Assembly: GCA_963677395.2 (NCBI GenBank) | Contig: OY781965.2 | Coordinates: 3,348,001-3,412,000, forward strand | Source: G963667975 sp963677395 | GTDB lineage: Bacteria; Bacteroidota; Bacteroidia; Bacteroidales; G963667975 | Direction of reading: 5' to 3' | DNA: 64,000 nucleotides | Shown here: one piece after another, positions 42,264 to 51,106 of the stretch | How the letters are laid out: the number at the start of each line of letters is the position of its first letter | How positions within the stretch are numbered: the stretch's first letter is position 1 | Notes under the pieces: model-generated | What the model was told of the DNA's origin: nothing | Databases searched by the model: none | The model's input: only the letters and a program-made list of their open reading frames with translations | Program-made: the position numbers and the translations under genes

Positions 42264-42750
42264 ATTATTATTATTTCTACTGGTTTGCTTTACTCTAGGT
42301 TGTACACAAGAAGTAAAACAAAATAAAGATAATTCATTTTCAATGAATCAGCCAGAACTAGAGATAAGCAAACTTAAAAATCTTATAATCAACAAGGGAG
42401 ACACGAGTGCATATAACCAACTTGATGTAGCTTTTCTTGACCAAAGACACGAAGAATTTATTATATATGCTCTTATTATGGCTAATAAATATGATTACCC
42501 AAAAGCATATTACGATGTTTTTTCATGTATTTGTGATATATACGGAGACATTGACAAGTTAAGTTATCTAGATTCTCAAACTAGGCAATTTGCATTAAAT
42601 TACCTAACTCTATCAGTACAAAAAGGATATGAAATAGGGAAAGGAGATTTATCTACTATTATGCTAGAAGGAAAATATATGAAGAAGAATATTAAACTTG
42701 GCAAAAAATATCAAGAAGAATATAATCAACTTTTAACTACTAAAGAATAA
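42256..42750 (+). CDS. Putative lipoprotein immunity protein for the C80-like tip
   Basis: A 164-residue predicted lipoprotein (MNKLLLFLLVCFTLGC-T). It overlaps the toxin gene by 8 bp. The mature part is helical (SEL1/TPR-like feel but no clear repeat). R10 begins immediately after the stop codon. Confidence 0.72.
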   Translation: MNKLLLFLLVCFTLGCTQEVKQNKDNSFSMNQPELEISKLKNLIINKGDTSAYNQLDVAFLDQRHEEFIIYALIMANKYDYPKAYYDVFSCICDIYGDIDKLSYLDSQTRQFALNYLTLSVQKGYEIGKGDLSTIMLEGKYMKKNIKLGKKYQEEYNQLLTTKE

Positions 42751-42797
42751 CTTAGCGTGTCTTAGCGTGTAAAGGAGTAAACATAGAAGCCTTCACC
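42751..42797. repeat. RHS cassette repeat R10 (5' part only)
   Basis: CTTAGCGTGT is duplicated (42751 and 42761), followed by AAAGGAGTAAACATAGAAG, then the similarity ends. No palindrome, hairpin or promoter box. Confidence 0.75.
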
Positions 42798-42820
42798 AAG
42801 TAACCTAAGCAAATCGTCAG

Positions 42821-43201
42821 ATGAAACCAGATAAATATATTAAAATATTGAAATGTGCATTAATTTCAATCAGTATAGAATTTATATATATACTTATTAC
42901 TCAATTTGCCATATATAAATATAAGCTGATTGAACCTTCATTTAAAACTAATATTTCATGGGGTATATACCTGTATTTCAATTATATCTTATATTTTATT
43001 TTTATATTAATTAGTTATCTACTTCTTTCCTTAGTTAAATCAAAGAAAATAGTATTTACTATAATTGGGGGGGGATTTGTATTATATACATTACTTAATT
43101 ATAGTACAATGATTATACATCCATACAGAGTTATATCTATTTTATTCACTTCCTTAGTATTATATATTCTGGGTGTAGTAATTTTAAGAAAATGGATGTA
43201 A
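42821..43201 (+). CDS. Small membrane protein, possible orphan immunity gene
   Basis: A 126-residue protein with four hydrophobic segments, AT-rich, of no family I recognise. It stands alone between R10 and R11 in the position of an immunity gene but without a toxin cassette in front. It may be an orphan immunity protein against a membrane-acting toxin, or simply a cargo gene (inference). Confidence 0.62.
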   Translation: MKPDKYIKILKCALISISIEFIYILITQFAIYKYKLIEPSFKTNISWGIYLYFNYILYFIFILISYLLLSLVKSKKIVFTIIGGGFVLYTLLNYSTMIIHPYRVISILFTSLVLYILGVVILRKWM

Positions 43202-43210
43202 TATATTTTG

Positions 43211-43282
43211 CATAGGAACCTTCCGGCTATCCGGCTATACAGTAAAAACGGCAGTTCATTCATAATTGCCGTTTTTATGAAT
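43211..43282. repeat. RHS cassette repeat R11 (last copy)
   Basis: CATAGGAACCTTCCGGCTAT, CCGGCTATACAGTAAAAACG and a hairpin AAAACGGCAG/AATTGCCGTTTTT. The 5' CTTAGCG part and the promoter part are lost. It marks the right end of the toxin island. Confidence 0.82.
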
Positions 43283-43325
43283 CAAAAAAGGCAAAATGAA
43301 CTAAAATCAGATGTGTTTTAAAAAC

Positions 43326-43367
43326 AAAGCCGGAAAACACGAAGAGGTTCTTCAGTTTTCCGGCTTT
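43326..43367 (-). terminator. Rho-independent terminator of nuo operon 2
   Basis: A perfect 13-bp stem, AAAGCCGGAAAAC (43326-43338) and GTTTTCCGGCTTT (43355-43367), followed on the minus strand by GTTTTTAAAAC. It lies 22 bp past the stop of the last gene of the operon. Confidence 0.8.
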
Positions 43368-43389
43368 CAATATCTGTAGATTTTCGGTA

Positions 43390-43725
43390 TTACTCTTTCA
43401 AGCGACGACGTACAACCCAGTATCTGGAATCAATCAGTGTGGTTTCCTGCTTCCAGTATGCAGGAGTAACTACTTTCCCTTCTTTGGTTCTGAGCTTGCT
43501 TTCGTAAATAGCAATCACAGGGTTAAAGAGTAAATCCGTTACAGCTACCGTAAAACTTTCGCCTTTGTCGTCGGTTTTGGATTCTGTATAAACCTTGTAG
43601 TGGTTAAATTCCAGCAGGTCTTTCAAAAACTGCATACGAGCCTTGTTTACACCTGTTTCTACAATGGTGCAACGTTCGCCATTCACTTCTGCTATAATAT
43701 GTTTTCCTTTTAAGATGGATGACAT
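43390..43725 (-). CDS. Small conserved-looking protein at the end of nuo operon 2
   Basis: A 111-residue soluble protein (MSSILKGKHIIAEVNGER...WVVRRRLKE), 18 bases after the nuoN stop and before the operon terminator, so co-transcribed with complex I. I do not recognise it. It has no cofactor motif, signal peptide or helix. Position suggests an accessory or assembly role, without further evidence. Confidence 0.75.
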   Translation of the reverse strand: MSSILKGKHIIAEVNGERCTIVETGVNKARMQFLKDLLEFNHYKVYTESKTDDKGESFTVAVTDLLFNPVIAIYESKLRTKEGKVVTPAYWKQETTLIDSRYWVVRRRLKE

Positions 43726-43743
43726 GATCTGTGCGTTTTAAGG

Positions 43744-45165
43744 TTACATTCCAAAACTTAACTCTCTGATGTATTCGAAGAAGAAACTTGCCAAACCCAG
43801 TACAAAAATACCTGCTACACAAAGTAATAAGCTAATGCGGGTAGTAGTATCATTCTTAAAATGAGGAATTGCAGTATCCGACTTCACCAAAAACATAGCT
43901 CTTACCACTAATAAGTAGTAGTAAAGTGAGATGATGGTGTTAATAACGGCCAGTAATACCAGTATATACAAACCTTTTTCGGCAGCAGCCATGAAGAGGA
44001 AAAACTTACCAAAGAAACCTGCAACGGGTGGAATACCTGCTAAAGAGAATAAACCGATGAGCATTACCAAACTCAGTTTCGGATTGGTATGATACAAACC
44101 GTTGTAATCGTCAATATTTTCTTTTCCGGTTATATTCGAAATTGCACCAACAACTCCAAAAGCTGCAAGGTTTGAAAAGATATACACCAATACATAAAAT
44201 ACGATAGAAGCCATCCCCATCTGATTTCCGCCAATCACACCCAACAACAGGAAGCCTGCCTGCGAAATAGATGAAAACGCAAGAAAACGTTTCAGGTTTT
44301 GCTGGCGCAATGCAAACAGGTTACCTACCGTGATGGTAAGCAAGATAGATACATACAGTACATTGTGCCAAATAGCCGCAAGGTTTTTGAAGACGGTAAA
44401 CATCACAATGGTGAAAATAAAGATTGCCGCACCTTTCGATATCACCGAAAGATAAGAAGTTACACTTACAGGGGCTCCTTCGTACACATCGGCAGTCCAG
44501 AGATGGAAAGGTACAATTGCAATCTTGAAGCCCATTCCTGCAAAGAAGAAAAGGAATGCCATCGTTTGCAAACCATTTCCGCTGATACGGGTTGCTACCT
44601 CATCAAAATAAATGGAACCGGTAGTACCATAAATCATGGATAAACCATACAGCAAAATACCGGATGAAAGTGCCGACATCAAAATCAGCTTAATCCCTGC
44701 TTCTCCCGAACGATTCCGTAAACGGTCGTAAGCAGCAAGTGCCGCAATAGGAATTGTTGCCAGTTCAAGACCCAGATAAAACATCAGAAAATCTCCTGAT
44801 GAAATCATAAAGTTCATCCCGATAAGGGTAGAAATCATCAGAATTACAAACTCGCTGATACGCGTTTTAAGATCGTCCGTTCTCAGCCAGTGCGAAGCTT
44901 GCAACAAAATGATAAACACGCCGATATTCAGCACATTTTTCATCATAATACGGATGTTATCCAACACAAAAGAACCGCCAAAGAGCGATCCGGTTTCAGC
45001 CGGAACAAATCCAATGAGAGTAATGATCCCAAACAGTATGATTGATATGTTGATGATAGGCGTTTTACTTTTCGTACCCCAGCTTACCTCGAGAAACAAA
45101 ACTACCATTGCAAACGCAATCAGAAGTAGTTCGTGCCGCATTAAAAATAGGTTTTCTATATTCAT
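43744..45165 (-). CDS. nuoN: NADH-quinone oxidoreductase subunit N (operon 2)
   Basis: NuoN/ND2, one of three antiporter-like proton-pumping subunits, 473 residues and about 14 helices. The helix with the key glutamate is LMFYLGLELATIPIAALAAY (near 130), and a lysine-bearing helix (SVISKGAAIFIF) follows near 240. Last canonical subunit of the operon. Confidence 0.96.
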   Translation of the reverse strand: MNIENLFLMRHELLLIAFAMVVLFLEVSWGTKSKTPIINISIILFGIITLIGFVPAETGSLFGGSFVLDNIRIMMKNVLNIGVFIILLQASHWLRTDDLKTRISEFVILMISTLIGMNFMISSGDFLMFYLGLELATIPIAALAAYDRLRNRSGEAGIKLILMSALSSGILLYGLSMIYGTTGSIYFDEVATRISGNGLQTMAFLFFFAGMGFKIAIVPFHLWTADVYEGAPVSVTSYLSVISKGAAIFIFTIVMFTVFKNLAAIWHNVLYVSILLTITVGNLFALRQQNLKRFLAFSSISQAGFLLLGVIGGNQMGMASIVFYVLVYIFSNLAAFGVVGAISNITGKENIDDYNGLYHTNPKLSLVMLIGLFSLAGIPPVAGFFGKFFLFMAAAEKGLYILVLLAVINTIISLYYYLLVVRAMFLVKSDTAIPHFKNDTTTRISLLLCVAGIFVLGLASFFFEYIRELSFGM

Positions 45166-45198
45166 CGTGTTTTCTCTTTTTCGTTTTTACTTAGTGGA

Positions 45199-46701
45199 TT
45201 AGTGACCTAGCAATGTTAAACGGTCGATAATTGGAGTAAGGCTATCGCTGATGATATTCGAGAGCCATAACGGAGCAATCCCGATCGCTGCAATAGCAAG
45301 GATAAGTGTAACGGTTGAAATCTTTTCAGTCCAGGTTGCATCGGTAAGATGCTGATGATGTTCATCAATAATAGGACCCAAAAGAATTTTACCCACCACT
45401 CTGAGAATATAAACTGCTGTGATTACGATAGAAGAACATACAATAACGGTAACCACTCTGTGGAATGTATCAGCATGTTGGAATGAGCCTACAAATACCG
45501 TCATTTCTGCCACAAATCCGCTTAATCCCGGAAGACCTAACGAAGCCAAACCTGCGATTACATAACATACAGACAGGAAAGGAATTACACGCATCAATCC
45601 ACCCATTTCGTTAATGTTACGGGTATGAGTACGTCCATAAATCATCCCGATCAGAGCAAAGAAAAGTGCTGTCATCAAACCGTGTGAAATCATCTGTAAA
45701 ATTGCACCATCCATTGAGGTTTTGTTCATCATAAGTAAGGCGAAGATTACCAGGCCACAATGGCTCACCGATGAGTAAGCATTGATATATTTAAGGTCTT
45801 TTTGAACAATCGCACCAAATGCACCATACACCACACTGATAGAAGTAAGAATAATGAATATCCAGGCCATTTCGTTAGCAGCTTCGGGCATCAGATACAT
45901 TGCCACGCGGAAACATCCGTATCCCCCGAGTTTCATCAATACTCCTGCATGAAGCATGGAAACGGCGGTAGGTGCAGAAGCATGACCATCAGGCGACCAT
46001 GTGTGAAACGGAAACAACGCTCCCAAAACTCCAAAACCTACAAAGGTTAAAGGAAAGAACAAACGTTGTGCTTCCACAGGAATCTGCACTTTGGCAATCT
46101 CAATAATATTGAAGGTAAGTGCACCTCCTTGCGGAGCCGAGTTAAAGTAAATTCCCAGAATTCCCACCAGCAAAAATGCAGATGCACCCATCAGCATCAA
46201 GGTAAGCTTCATCGCGGAATATTCTTTTGGGCCACTCCCCCAAATACCAATTAACAGATACATTGGGATAACGGCAACTTCGTAAAAGAGGAACATCGTG
46301 AACAGGTCGAGGGAGATAAAAAATCCAAACACTCCTGTTCCCAGTAAAATCAGCGAAATAAAAAACTCTCGTGAAAGAAATTCCATATTCCACGAAGCAA
46401 AAATTCCGGCAAACATTACAATTCCGGTGAGCAGAATCATTGCAACTGCAATTCCATCAACTCCAATCGTATAATGGATGTTCAGACTTTTAAACCACAT
46501 AACATCCTGAAAGAATAACATTTCAGTAGTATCTCCGGCTTTTCGTGCTGCCAGATAAGAAAACATCAGAAAGATTGCAACACCCAGTTGAATTCCCATA
46601 CCTATAGCTGAAACTACACGGGCTTGCTTCAAATCTTTACTAAACATAATGGCTATTACTGTAATAACCGGTATGATAATGAGTAAGGTTAATATATTCA
46701 T
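45199..46701 (-). CDS. nuoM: NADH-quinone oxidoreductase subunit M (operon 2)
   Basis: NuoM/ND4, antiporter-like proton pump subunit, 500 residues. FTMFLFYEVAVIPMYLLIGI carries the conserved glutamate, and SMLHAGVLMKLGGYG the lysine helix; HTWSPDGHASAPTAVS is a family signature. It is 11 bases after nuoL. Confidence 0.97.
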   Translation of the reverse strand: MNILTLLIIIPVITVIAIMFSKDLKQARVVSAIGMGIQLGVAIFLMFSYLAARKAGDTTEMLFFQDVMWFKSLNIHYTIGVDGIAVAMILLTGIVMFAGIFASWNMEFLSREFFISLILLGTGVFGFFISLDLFTMFLFYEVAVIPMYLLIGIWGSGPKEYSAMKLTLMLMGASAFLLVGILGIYFNSAPQGGALTFNIIEIAKVQIPVEAQRLFFPLTFVGFGVLGALFPFHTWSPDGHASAPTAVSMLHAGVLMKLGGYGCFRVAMYLMPEAANEMAWIFIILTSISVVYGAFGAIVQKDLKYINAYSSVSHCGLVIFALLMMNKTSMDGAILQMISHGLMTALFFALIGMIYGRTHTRNINEMGGLMRVIPFLSVCYVIAGLASLGLPGLSGFVAEMTVFVGSFQHADTFHRVVTVIVCSSIVITAVYILRVVGKILLGPIIDEHHQHLTDATWTEKISTVTLILAIAAIGIAPLWLSNIISDSLTPIIDRLTLLGH

Positions 46702-46712
46702 AGCTCAAATCG

Positions 46713-48632
46713 TTAAATCGTCCATAAGTAGATGAAAACCAACACCAGTGCCAGTACACCCGAGATAAATACAAATCCGTACTTCTGTAGCTGACCCGAT
46801 TGTAAGCCACGAATACTATAGGATGCATAATTCGTTACCCAGGCAATTCCATTCATGGCACCATCCACTATGTGACGGTCGAACCAGGCAATTGGGCGGG
46901 AAATGTAACTAAAGATAATCCTCTTGGTTACAAAGAGATAAATTTCATCAAAGTAGAATTTATTGGAAGCCCAAACGTAAAAACGTCCAAAGCGGGCAGC
47001 CATTTGCTGTGGCAAAGCGGTTTCCTTTTTGTAGAAAAGCGTTGCAACACCAATTCCAAGTACAGCAATCAACACAGAAGGAATTGCGACCATCCATTCG
47101 GTATGAGTTTCAAATGCTATTCCATCAGAAGTAACGAGTTTTGAGAATGGAATAAATCCGGCAAATACCGATGCAAACGCGAGGATCATCAACGGAATAC
47201 TCATAATCATAGGTGCTTCGTGCGGAGTATGATGATAGTGAGTTTCTTTACCCCAGAACACATTGTAATACAAGCGGAACATGTAAAATGCGGTCAAACC
47301 TGCCACAATATATTCAATCGCAAACAGTATCTTATTGTGTTCGAATGCTGCCACCAGAATTTCATCTTTACTGAAGAATCCTGAAAAAGGAGGAATCCCG
47401 GCAATGGTCAGGCATGCAACTAAAAAAGTAATATGCGTAATTGGCATATATTTCCTTAATCCACCCATTTCGGTAAAGTTATTACTGTGAACAGCATGAA
47501 TCAGAGCACCGGCTCCAAGGAACAATAACGCTTTAAACATAGCATGCGTAAAGAGGTGGAACATCGAAGCCATAAAGCCCAGCCCGTGTTCTCCACCATA
47601 TCCCGAAACACCTAATGCCAGCATCATATAGCCAATTTGCGACATGGTTGAGAATGCCAGAATACGCTTGATGTCGATCTGCGTACAGGCAATCACCGCT
47701 GCAAAAAGCGAGGTAAACCCTCCTACCCAGGCTACAAATTCCAGCCCTTGCGGTGCCGAAATGGCATAAACCGGAAAGAGACGGGCAACCAGATAAACCC
47801 CTGCCACAACCATGGTTGCAGCATGAATCAATGCCGAAACAGGTGTCGGACCTTCCATTGCATCAGGTAACCAAATGTGGAGCGGAAACATCGCTGATTT
47901 ACCCATACCGCCCATAAACACGAAAAGCAATGACCATGTCATGGTGCTTAATCCCATAAACATTATGCCACTTCCCTGCAATATTGCTGTGCCGTGTACA
48001 TCTGTTAACGTGATAAAATCAAATGTTTCGGTAGTGTATGACAGGAGTAAAATCCCAATCAAAAATCCCAGGTCGGCAAAGCGTGTAACAATAAACGCTT
48101 TTTTACCGGCAGCCACAGCCGAAGGTTTTTCATAGTAAAAGCTGATCAAAAGATAGGATGAAGCACCTACAAGTTCCCAGAAAATATACATCTGGAAGAT
48201 ATTCGTAGCCACTACCAACCCTAACATCGAAAAGCTAAACAGTGATAAGAAGGAATAGAAACGGTGGAAACCACGTTCTCCTTTCATATAACCATTACTG
48301 TAAATATGCACCATTAACGAAACAGTGGTGATTACCACCAGCATCATCACCGAAATCGGATCGAGCAAAACGCCCATATCAATGTGAAGCTTGTCGGTAA
48401 AATGTAACCATGTGGTGTTTGCAGCCAGAATTTTCTGGTAAGCACCATCCACTTTATCGCCTGTAAAATAGAGAAACGCTGTATAGAGGGAAAGTACAAA
48501 AGAGGTGAACATTCCCAAAGTTCCGATAATACCACTAACCGCCGGTTTCATCTTATGACCTGTAAGTCCGATGAAAATGAACAGGAAAAGCGGAAGTAAC
48601 GGAATAATTATTGTGTAACTAAAATCTGTCAT
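46713..48632 (-). CDS. nuoL: NADH-quinone oxidoreductase subunit L (operon 2)
   Basis: NuoL/ND5, the distal proton pump with a C-terminal lateral helix, 639 residues. HIYSNGYMKGERGFHRF is near 108, FWELVGASSYLLISFYYE near 150, and HIWLPDAMEGPTPVSALIHA near 250, all typical. The equivalent gene of operon 1 is only partly in the window. Confidence 0.97.
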   Translation of the reverse strand: MTDFSYTIIIPLLPLFLFIFIGLTGHKMKPAVSGIIGTLGMFTSFVLSLYTAFLYFTGDKVDGAYQKILAANTTWLHFTDKLHIDMGVLLDPISVMMLVVITTVSLMVHIYSNGYMKGERGFHRFYSFLSLFSFSMLGLVVATNIFQMYIFWELVGASSYLLISFYYEKPSAVAAGKKAFIVTRFADLGFLIGILLLSYTTETFDFITLTDVHGTAILQGSGIMFMGLSTMTWSLLFVFMGGMGKSAMFPLHIWLPDAMEGPTPVSALIHAATMVVAGVYLVARLFPVYAISAPQGLEFVAWVGGFTSLFAAVIACTQIDIKRILAFSTMSQIGYMMLALGVSGYGGEHGLGFMASMFHLFTHAMFKALLFLGAGALIHAVHSNNFTEMGGLRKYMPITHITFLVACLTIAGIPPFSGFFSKDEILVAAFEHNKILFAIEYIVAGLTAFYMFRLYYNVFWGKETHYHHTPHEAPMIMSIPLMILAFASVFAGFIPFSKLVTSDGIAFETHTEWMVAIPSVLIAVLGIGVATLFYKKETALPQQMAARFGRFYVWASNKFYFDEIYLFVTKRIIFSYISRPIAWFDRHIVDGAMNGIAWVTNYASYSIRGLQSGQLQKYGFVFISGVLALVLVFIYLWTI

Positions 48633-48656
48633 CTTCTATATGTATTTATTCCCCGG

Positions 48657-48974
48657 TTAGTATTTCATTTCGTTTACATCTTCCACATTAATTGTCTTAA
48701 ACTTGCGGTAGATATTAATGATGATTGCAATTGCAACGGCTGCTTCGGAGGCAGCTACTGCAATAATAAAGAGCGTAAAAAAGTGACCTTGTAACTGGTC
48801 AGGGTAGAGATATCGGTTAAAAACCACAAAATTGATATTCACCGAATTCAGGATCAACTCAATAGACATAAGCATGGTTATCAGGTTACGACGAGTAAGA
48901 AATCCATAAATTCCGGCAAAAAACATGATTGTACTCACAATCAGAAAGTAATTAATAGGTATTCCTGTATTCAT
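48657..48974 (-). CDS. nuoK: NADH-quinone oxidoreductase subunit K (operon 2)
   Basis: NuoK/ND4L, 105 residues, three helices. Buried glutamates are in LMSIELILNSVNINF and AASEAAVAIAI. It shares clear but limited similarity with the operon 1 copy, so the two operons are not a recent duplication. Confidence 0.96.
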   Translation of the reverse strand: MNTGIPINYFLIVSTIMFFAGIYGFLTRRNLITMLMSIELILNSVNINFVVFNRYLYPDQLQGHFFTLFIIAVAASEAAVAIAIIINIYRKFKTINVEDVNEMKY

Positions 48975-48980
48975 AGCTTT

Positions 48981-49505
48981 CTATTTTTTTGTGGTTTGTT
49001 TTTTCGCGATCACGATAGCTGCAATCATAGCTGCAAGCAGCAAAATACTGATTACTTCAAACGGAAGCACAAAGCCGTTACGTTCGAAGCTTAAGAGGGA
49101 AGTTCCGATTCTGTCCATATCAATCTCACTGGCGGCAACGCTATTAGCCTGAAACGAATAATTCAGCACAGTGGTAAGGGTAATGATAACCCCTGCAATA
49201 GCTGCCAGTGCCGAAAAGAGACTCTTTTTCCACTCAACCGCTTCAAATTTCTGGTTGATATGACTGGTAAGCAATATGGAAAAAATGATTAACACAACAA
49301 TACCTCCGGCATAGAGTGTAAGCTGAACAGCAGCCAAAAACTGGAAATTCAGCATAAAATAGAGTCCGGCGGTTGAAATAAGTACAAACAACAAATAGGT
49401 AGCTGCACGCAAAATTCTGCGACTGGTTACGGTTAATATCGAACATACCACGATAATAGCCGCAAACAGGAAAAACATAATCTGATTCATTGAGATTGCT
49501 TCCAT
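48981..49505 (-). CDS. nuoJ: NADH-quinone oxidoreductase subunit J (operon 2)
   Basis: NuoJ/ND6, 174 residues and five helices; LAAVQLTLYAGGIVVLIIFS is the conserved third helix. Its ATG overlaps the nuoI stop by one base (TAATG). The C-terminus is basic (AKKQTTKK). Confidence 0.96.
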   Translation of the reverse strand: MEAISMNQIMFFLFAAIIVVCSILTVTSRRILRAATYLLFVLISTAGLYFMLNFQFLAAVQLTLYAGGIVVLIIFSILLTSHINQKFEAVEWKKSLFSALAAIAGVIITLTTVLNYSFQANSVAASEIDMDRIGTSLLSFERNGFVLPFEVISILLLAAMIAAIVIAKKQTTKK

Positions 49506-49990
49506 TATTCAGCTCCTTTCTTTAAGGTTGAACCTTCATTGTTTAATATCTTGGTAAGCTTACTGCGATCGAACACTGCATGTTCGAACGTATTCGTAAA
49601 CTTAATAGCATCTGAGGGGCAGGTTTTTACACAAAGACCGCAAAATGTACACATTCCCATGCGATACACATATTTGTCGAGAACTTTTTTCTTTTTGCCT
49701 TCGGCAGATTCTTCCATACGGGTAATCACTTCGATGGTACCATTCGGACAATTCATCTCGCAAATTCCGCATCCGGTGCATTGATGTTGATTGTTTTCAT
49801 CATGAGGCATCATTAAGTCGCCTTTGAAACGGTCAAACATCTCCAGTTTCTTACGATTTTCAGGATATTGCTGGGTAACGATCTTCCAGGGACGGAAAAA
49901 GTAAGAACCTGTCACTTTCATTCCCTGAAGTAAAGACCAAACACCCTTAAAGATCCCGCTGATATAGTTGATAAAATTCTTCATACTCAT
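49505..49990 (-). CDS. nuoI: NADH-quinone oxidoreductase subunit I (operon 2)
   Basis: NuoI, 161 residues, with two 4Fe-4S motifs CTGCGICEMNCP (near 71) and CTFCGLCVKTCP (near 113). In a complex without NuoEFG this is where electrons from an external donor would first be expected to enter, together with NuoB. Confidence 0.96.
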   Translation of the reverse strand: MSMKNFINYISGIFKGVWSLLQGMKVTGSYFFRPWKIVTQQYPENRKKLEMFDRFKGDLMMPHDENNQHQCTGCGICEMNCPNGTIEVITRMEESAEGKKKKVLDKYVYRMGMCTFCGLCVKTCPSDAIKFTNTFEHAVFDRSKLTKILNNEGSTLKKGAE

Positions 49991-49995
49991 TCAGT

Positions 49996-51084
49996 TTAGA
50001 GATGCCAGCCCATCAGTACGATGAAGGCCATCAGCAAAATGTTAAACAAATTGATGGGTAAGAGATATTTCCATTCGAGCGTCAGCAACTGGTCGATTCG
50101 CAAACGGGGAAAAGTCCATTTAAACCACATCATCATAAATATTACAAAAGCTGTTTTACCGATATACCATAAGAAAGGTGGAATAAAATCCATGAAGTGA
50201 TTAAATCCCTCCAGTCCGGGAACATGTAATGGCATCCAACCACCCAGAAAAACGGTAGCAGCAATAGATGCAACAATAAACATATTCATGTATTCGGCAA
50301 GAAAGAAAAAGGCAAACTTGATCCCAGAGTATTCGGTATGAAATCCCGCGGCAAGTTCCGATTCTGCTTCAGCTAAGTCGAATGGACCGCGATTGGTTTC
50401 GGCAGTACTGGCAATCAGAAATACCACAAAAGCAATAAATGCCGGAATATGCCCTTTGAAGATAAACCATGCATCGCGCTGCATCTCTACAATTGTTGAA
50501 AACTGCATACTTCCTGCAAGAATTACAATGGTGATGAGTGATAAGCCAACCGAAAGTTCATAGCTTACAATCTGTGCACCACTACGCATTGCTCCAATTA
50601 AGGAGTATTTATTGTTACTTGACCATCCGGCAAGCAAAACACCAATTACGCCCATCGACGAAACGGCCATTATATACAATACTCCAATATTGAAGTCTAT
50701 AGCATGTAAACCTTTTGCAAACGGAATAGCTGCAATAGCCAGAAACGAAGCAATAATTACAATAAACGGAGCTACATTGAAAAGGAATTTATCTGCATTC
50801 TTAATGTAAATTAATTCCTTCATGAGCAATTTGGTAAGGTCGGCAACGGTTTGTATGATTCCATAAGGACCAACTCGGTTGGGACCAACTCGGCATTGCA
50901 TAAATGCGCAAACCTTACGTTCGGCATACACTAAAAACAAGCCTACCAATGCATAAAAAGCCAGAAACGCTACCCCAATCATAACCATTTCGAATGTAAC
51001 CACCCAAAATGGCGAAAGTGATGCATTTAACGACTGGTCAATCCATTGGATGAACGAGGTAAAGTCGTAAATATCAAATTTCAT
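49996..51084 (-). CDS. nuoH: NADH-quinone oxidoreductase subunit H (operon 2)
   Basis: NuoH/ND1, 362 residues, about eight helices. RVGPNRVGPYGIIQTVADL and RGPFDLAEAESELAAGFH are the family signatures. It directly follows nuoD, with no nuoE, F or G between them, which defines this operon as the 11-subunit type. Confidence 0.97.
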   Translation of the reverse strand: MKFDIYDFTSFIQWIDQSLNASLSPFWVVTFEMVMIGVAFLAFYALVGLFLVYAERKVCAFMQCRVGPNRVGPYGIIQTVADLTKLLMKELIYIKNADKFLFNVAPFIVIIASFLAIAAIPFAKGLHAIDFNIGVLYIMAVSSMGVIGVLLAGWSSNNKYSLIGAMRSGAQIVSYELSVGLSLITIVILAGSMQFSTIVEMQRDAWFIFKGHIPAFIAFVVFLIASTAETNRGPFDLAEAESELAAGFHTEYSGIKFAFFFLAEYMNMFIVASIAATVFLGGWMPLHVPGLEGFNHFMDFIPPFLWYIGKTAFVIFMMMWFKWTFPRLRIDQLLTLEWKYLLPINLFNILLMAFIVLMGWHL

Positions 51085-51106
51085 AATAAAGTCTTTTCGT
51101 GATTAA

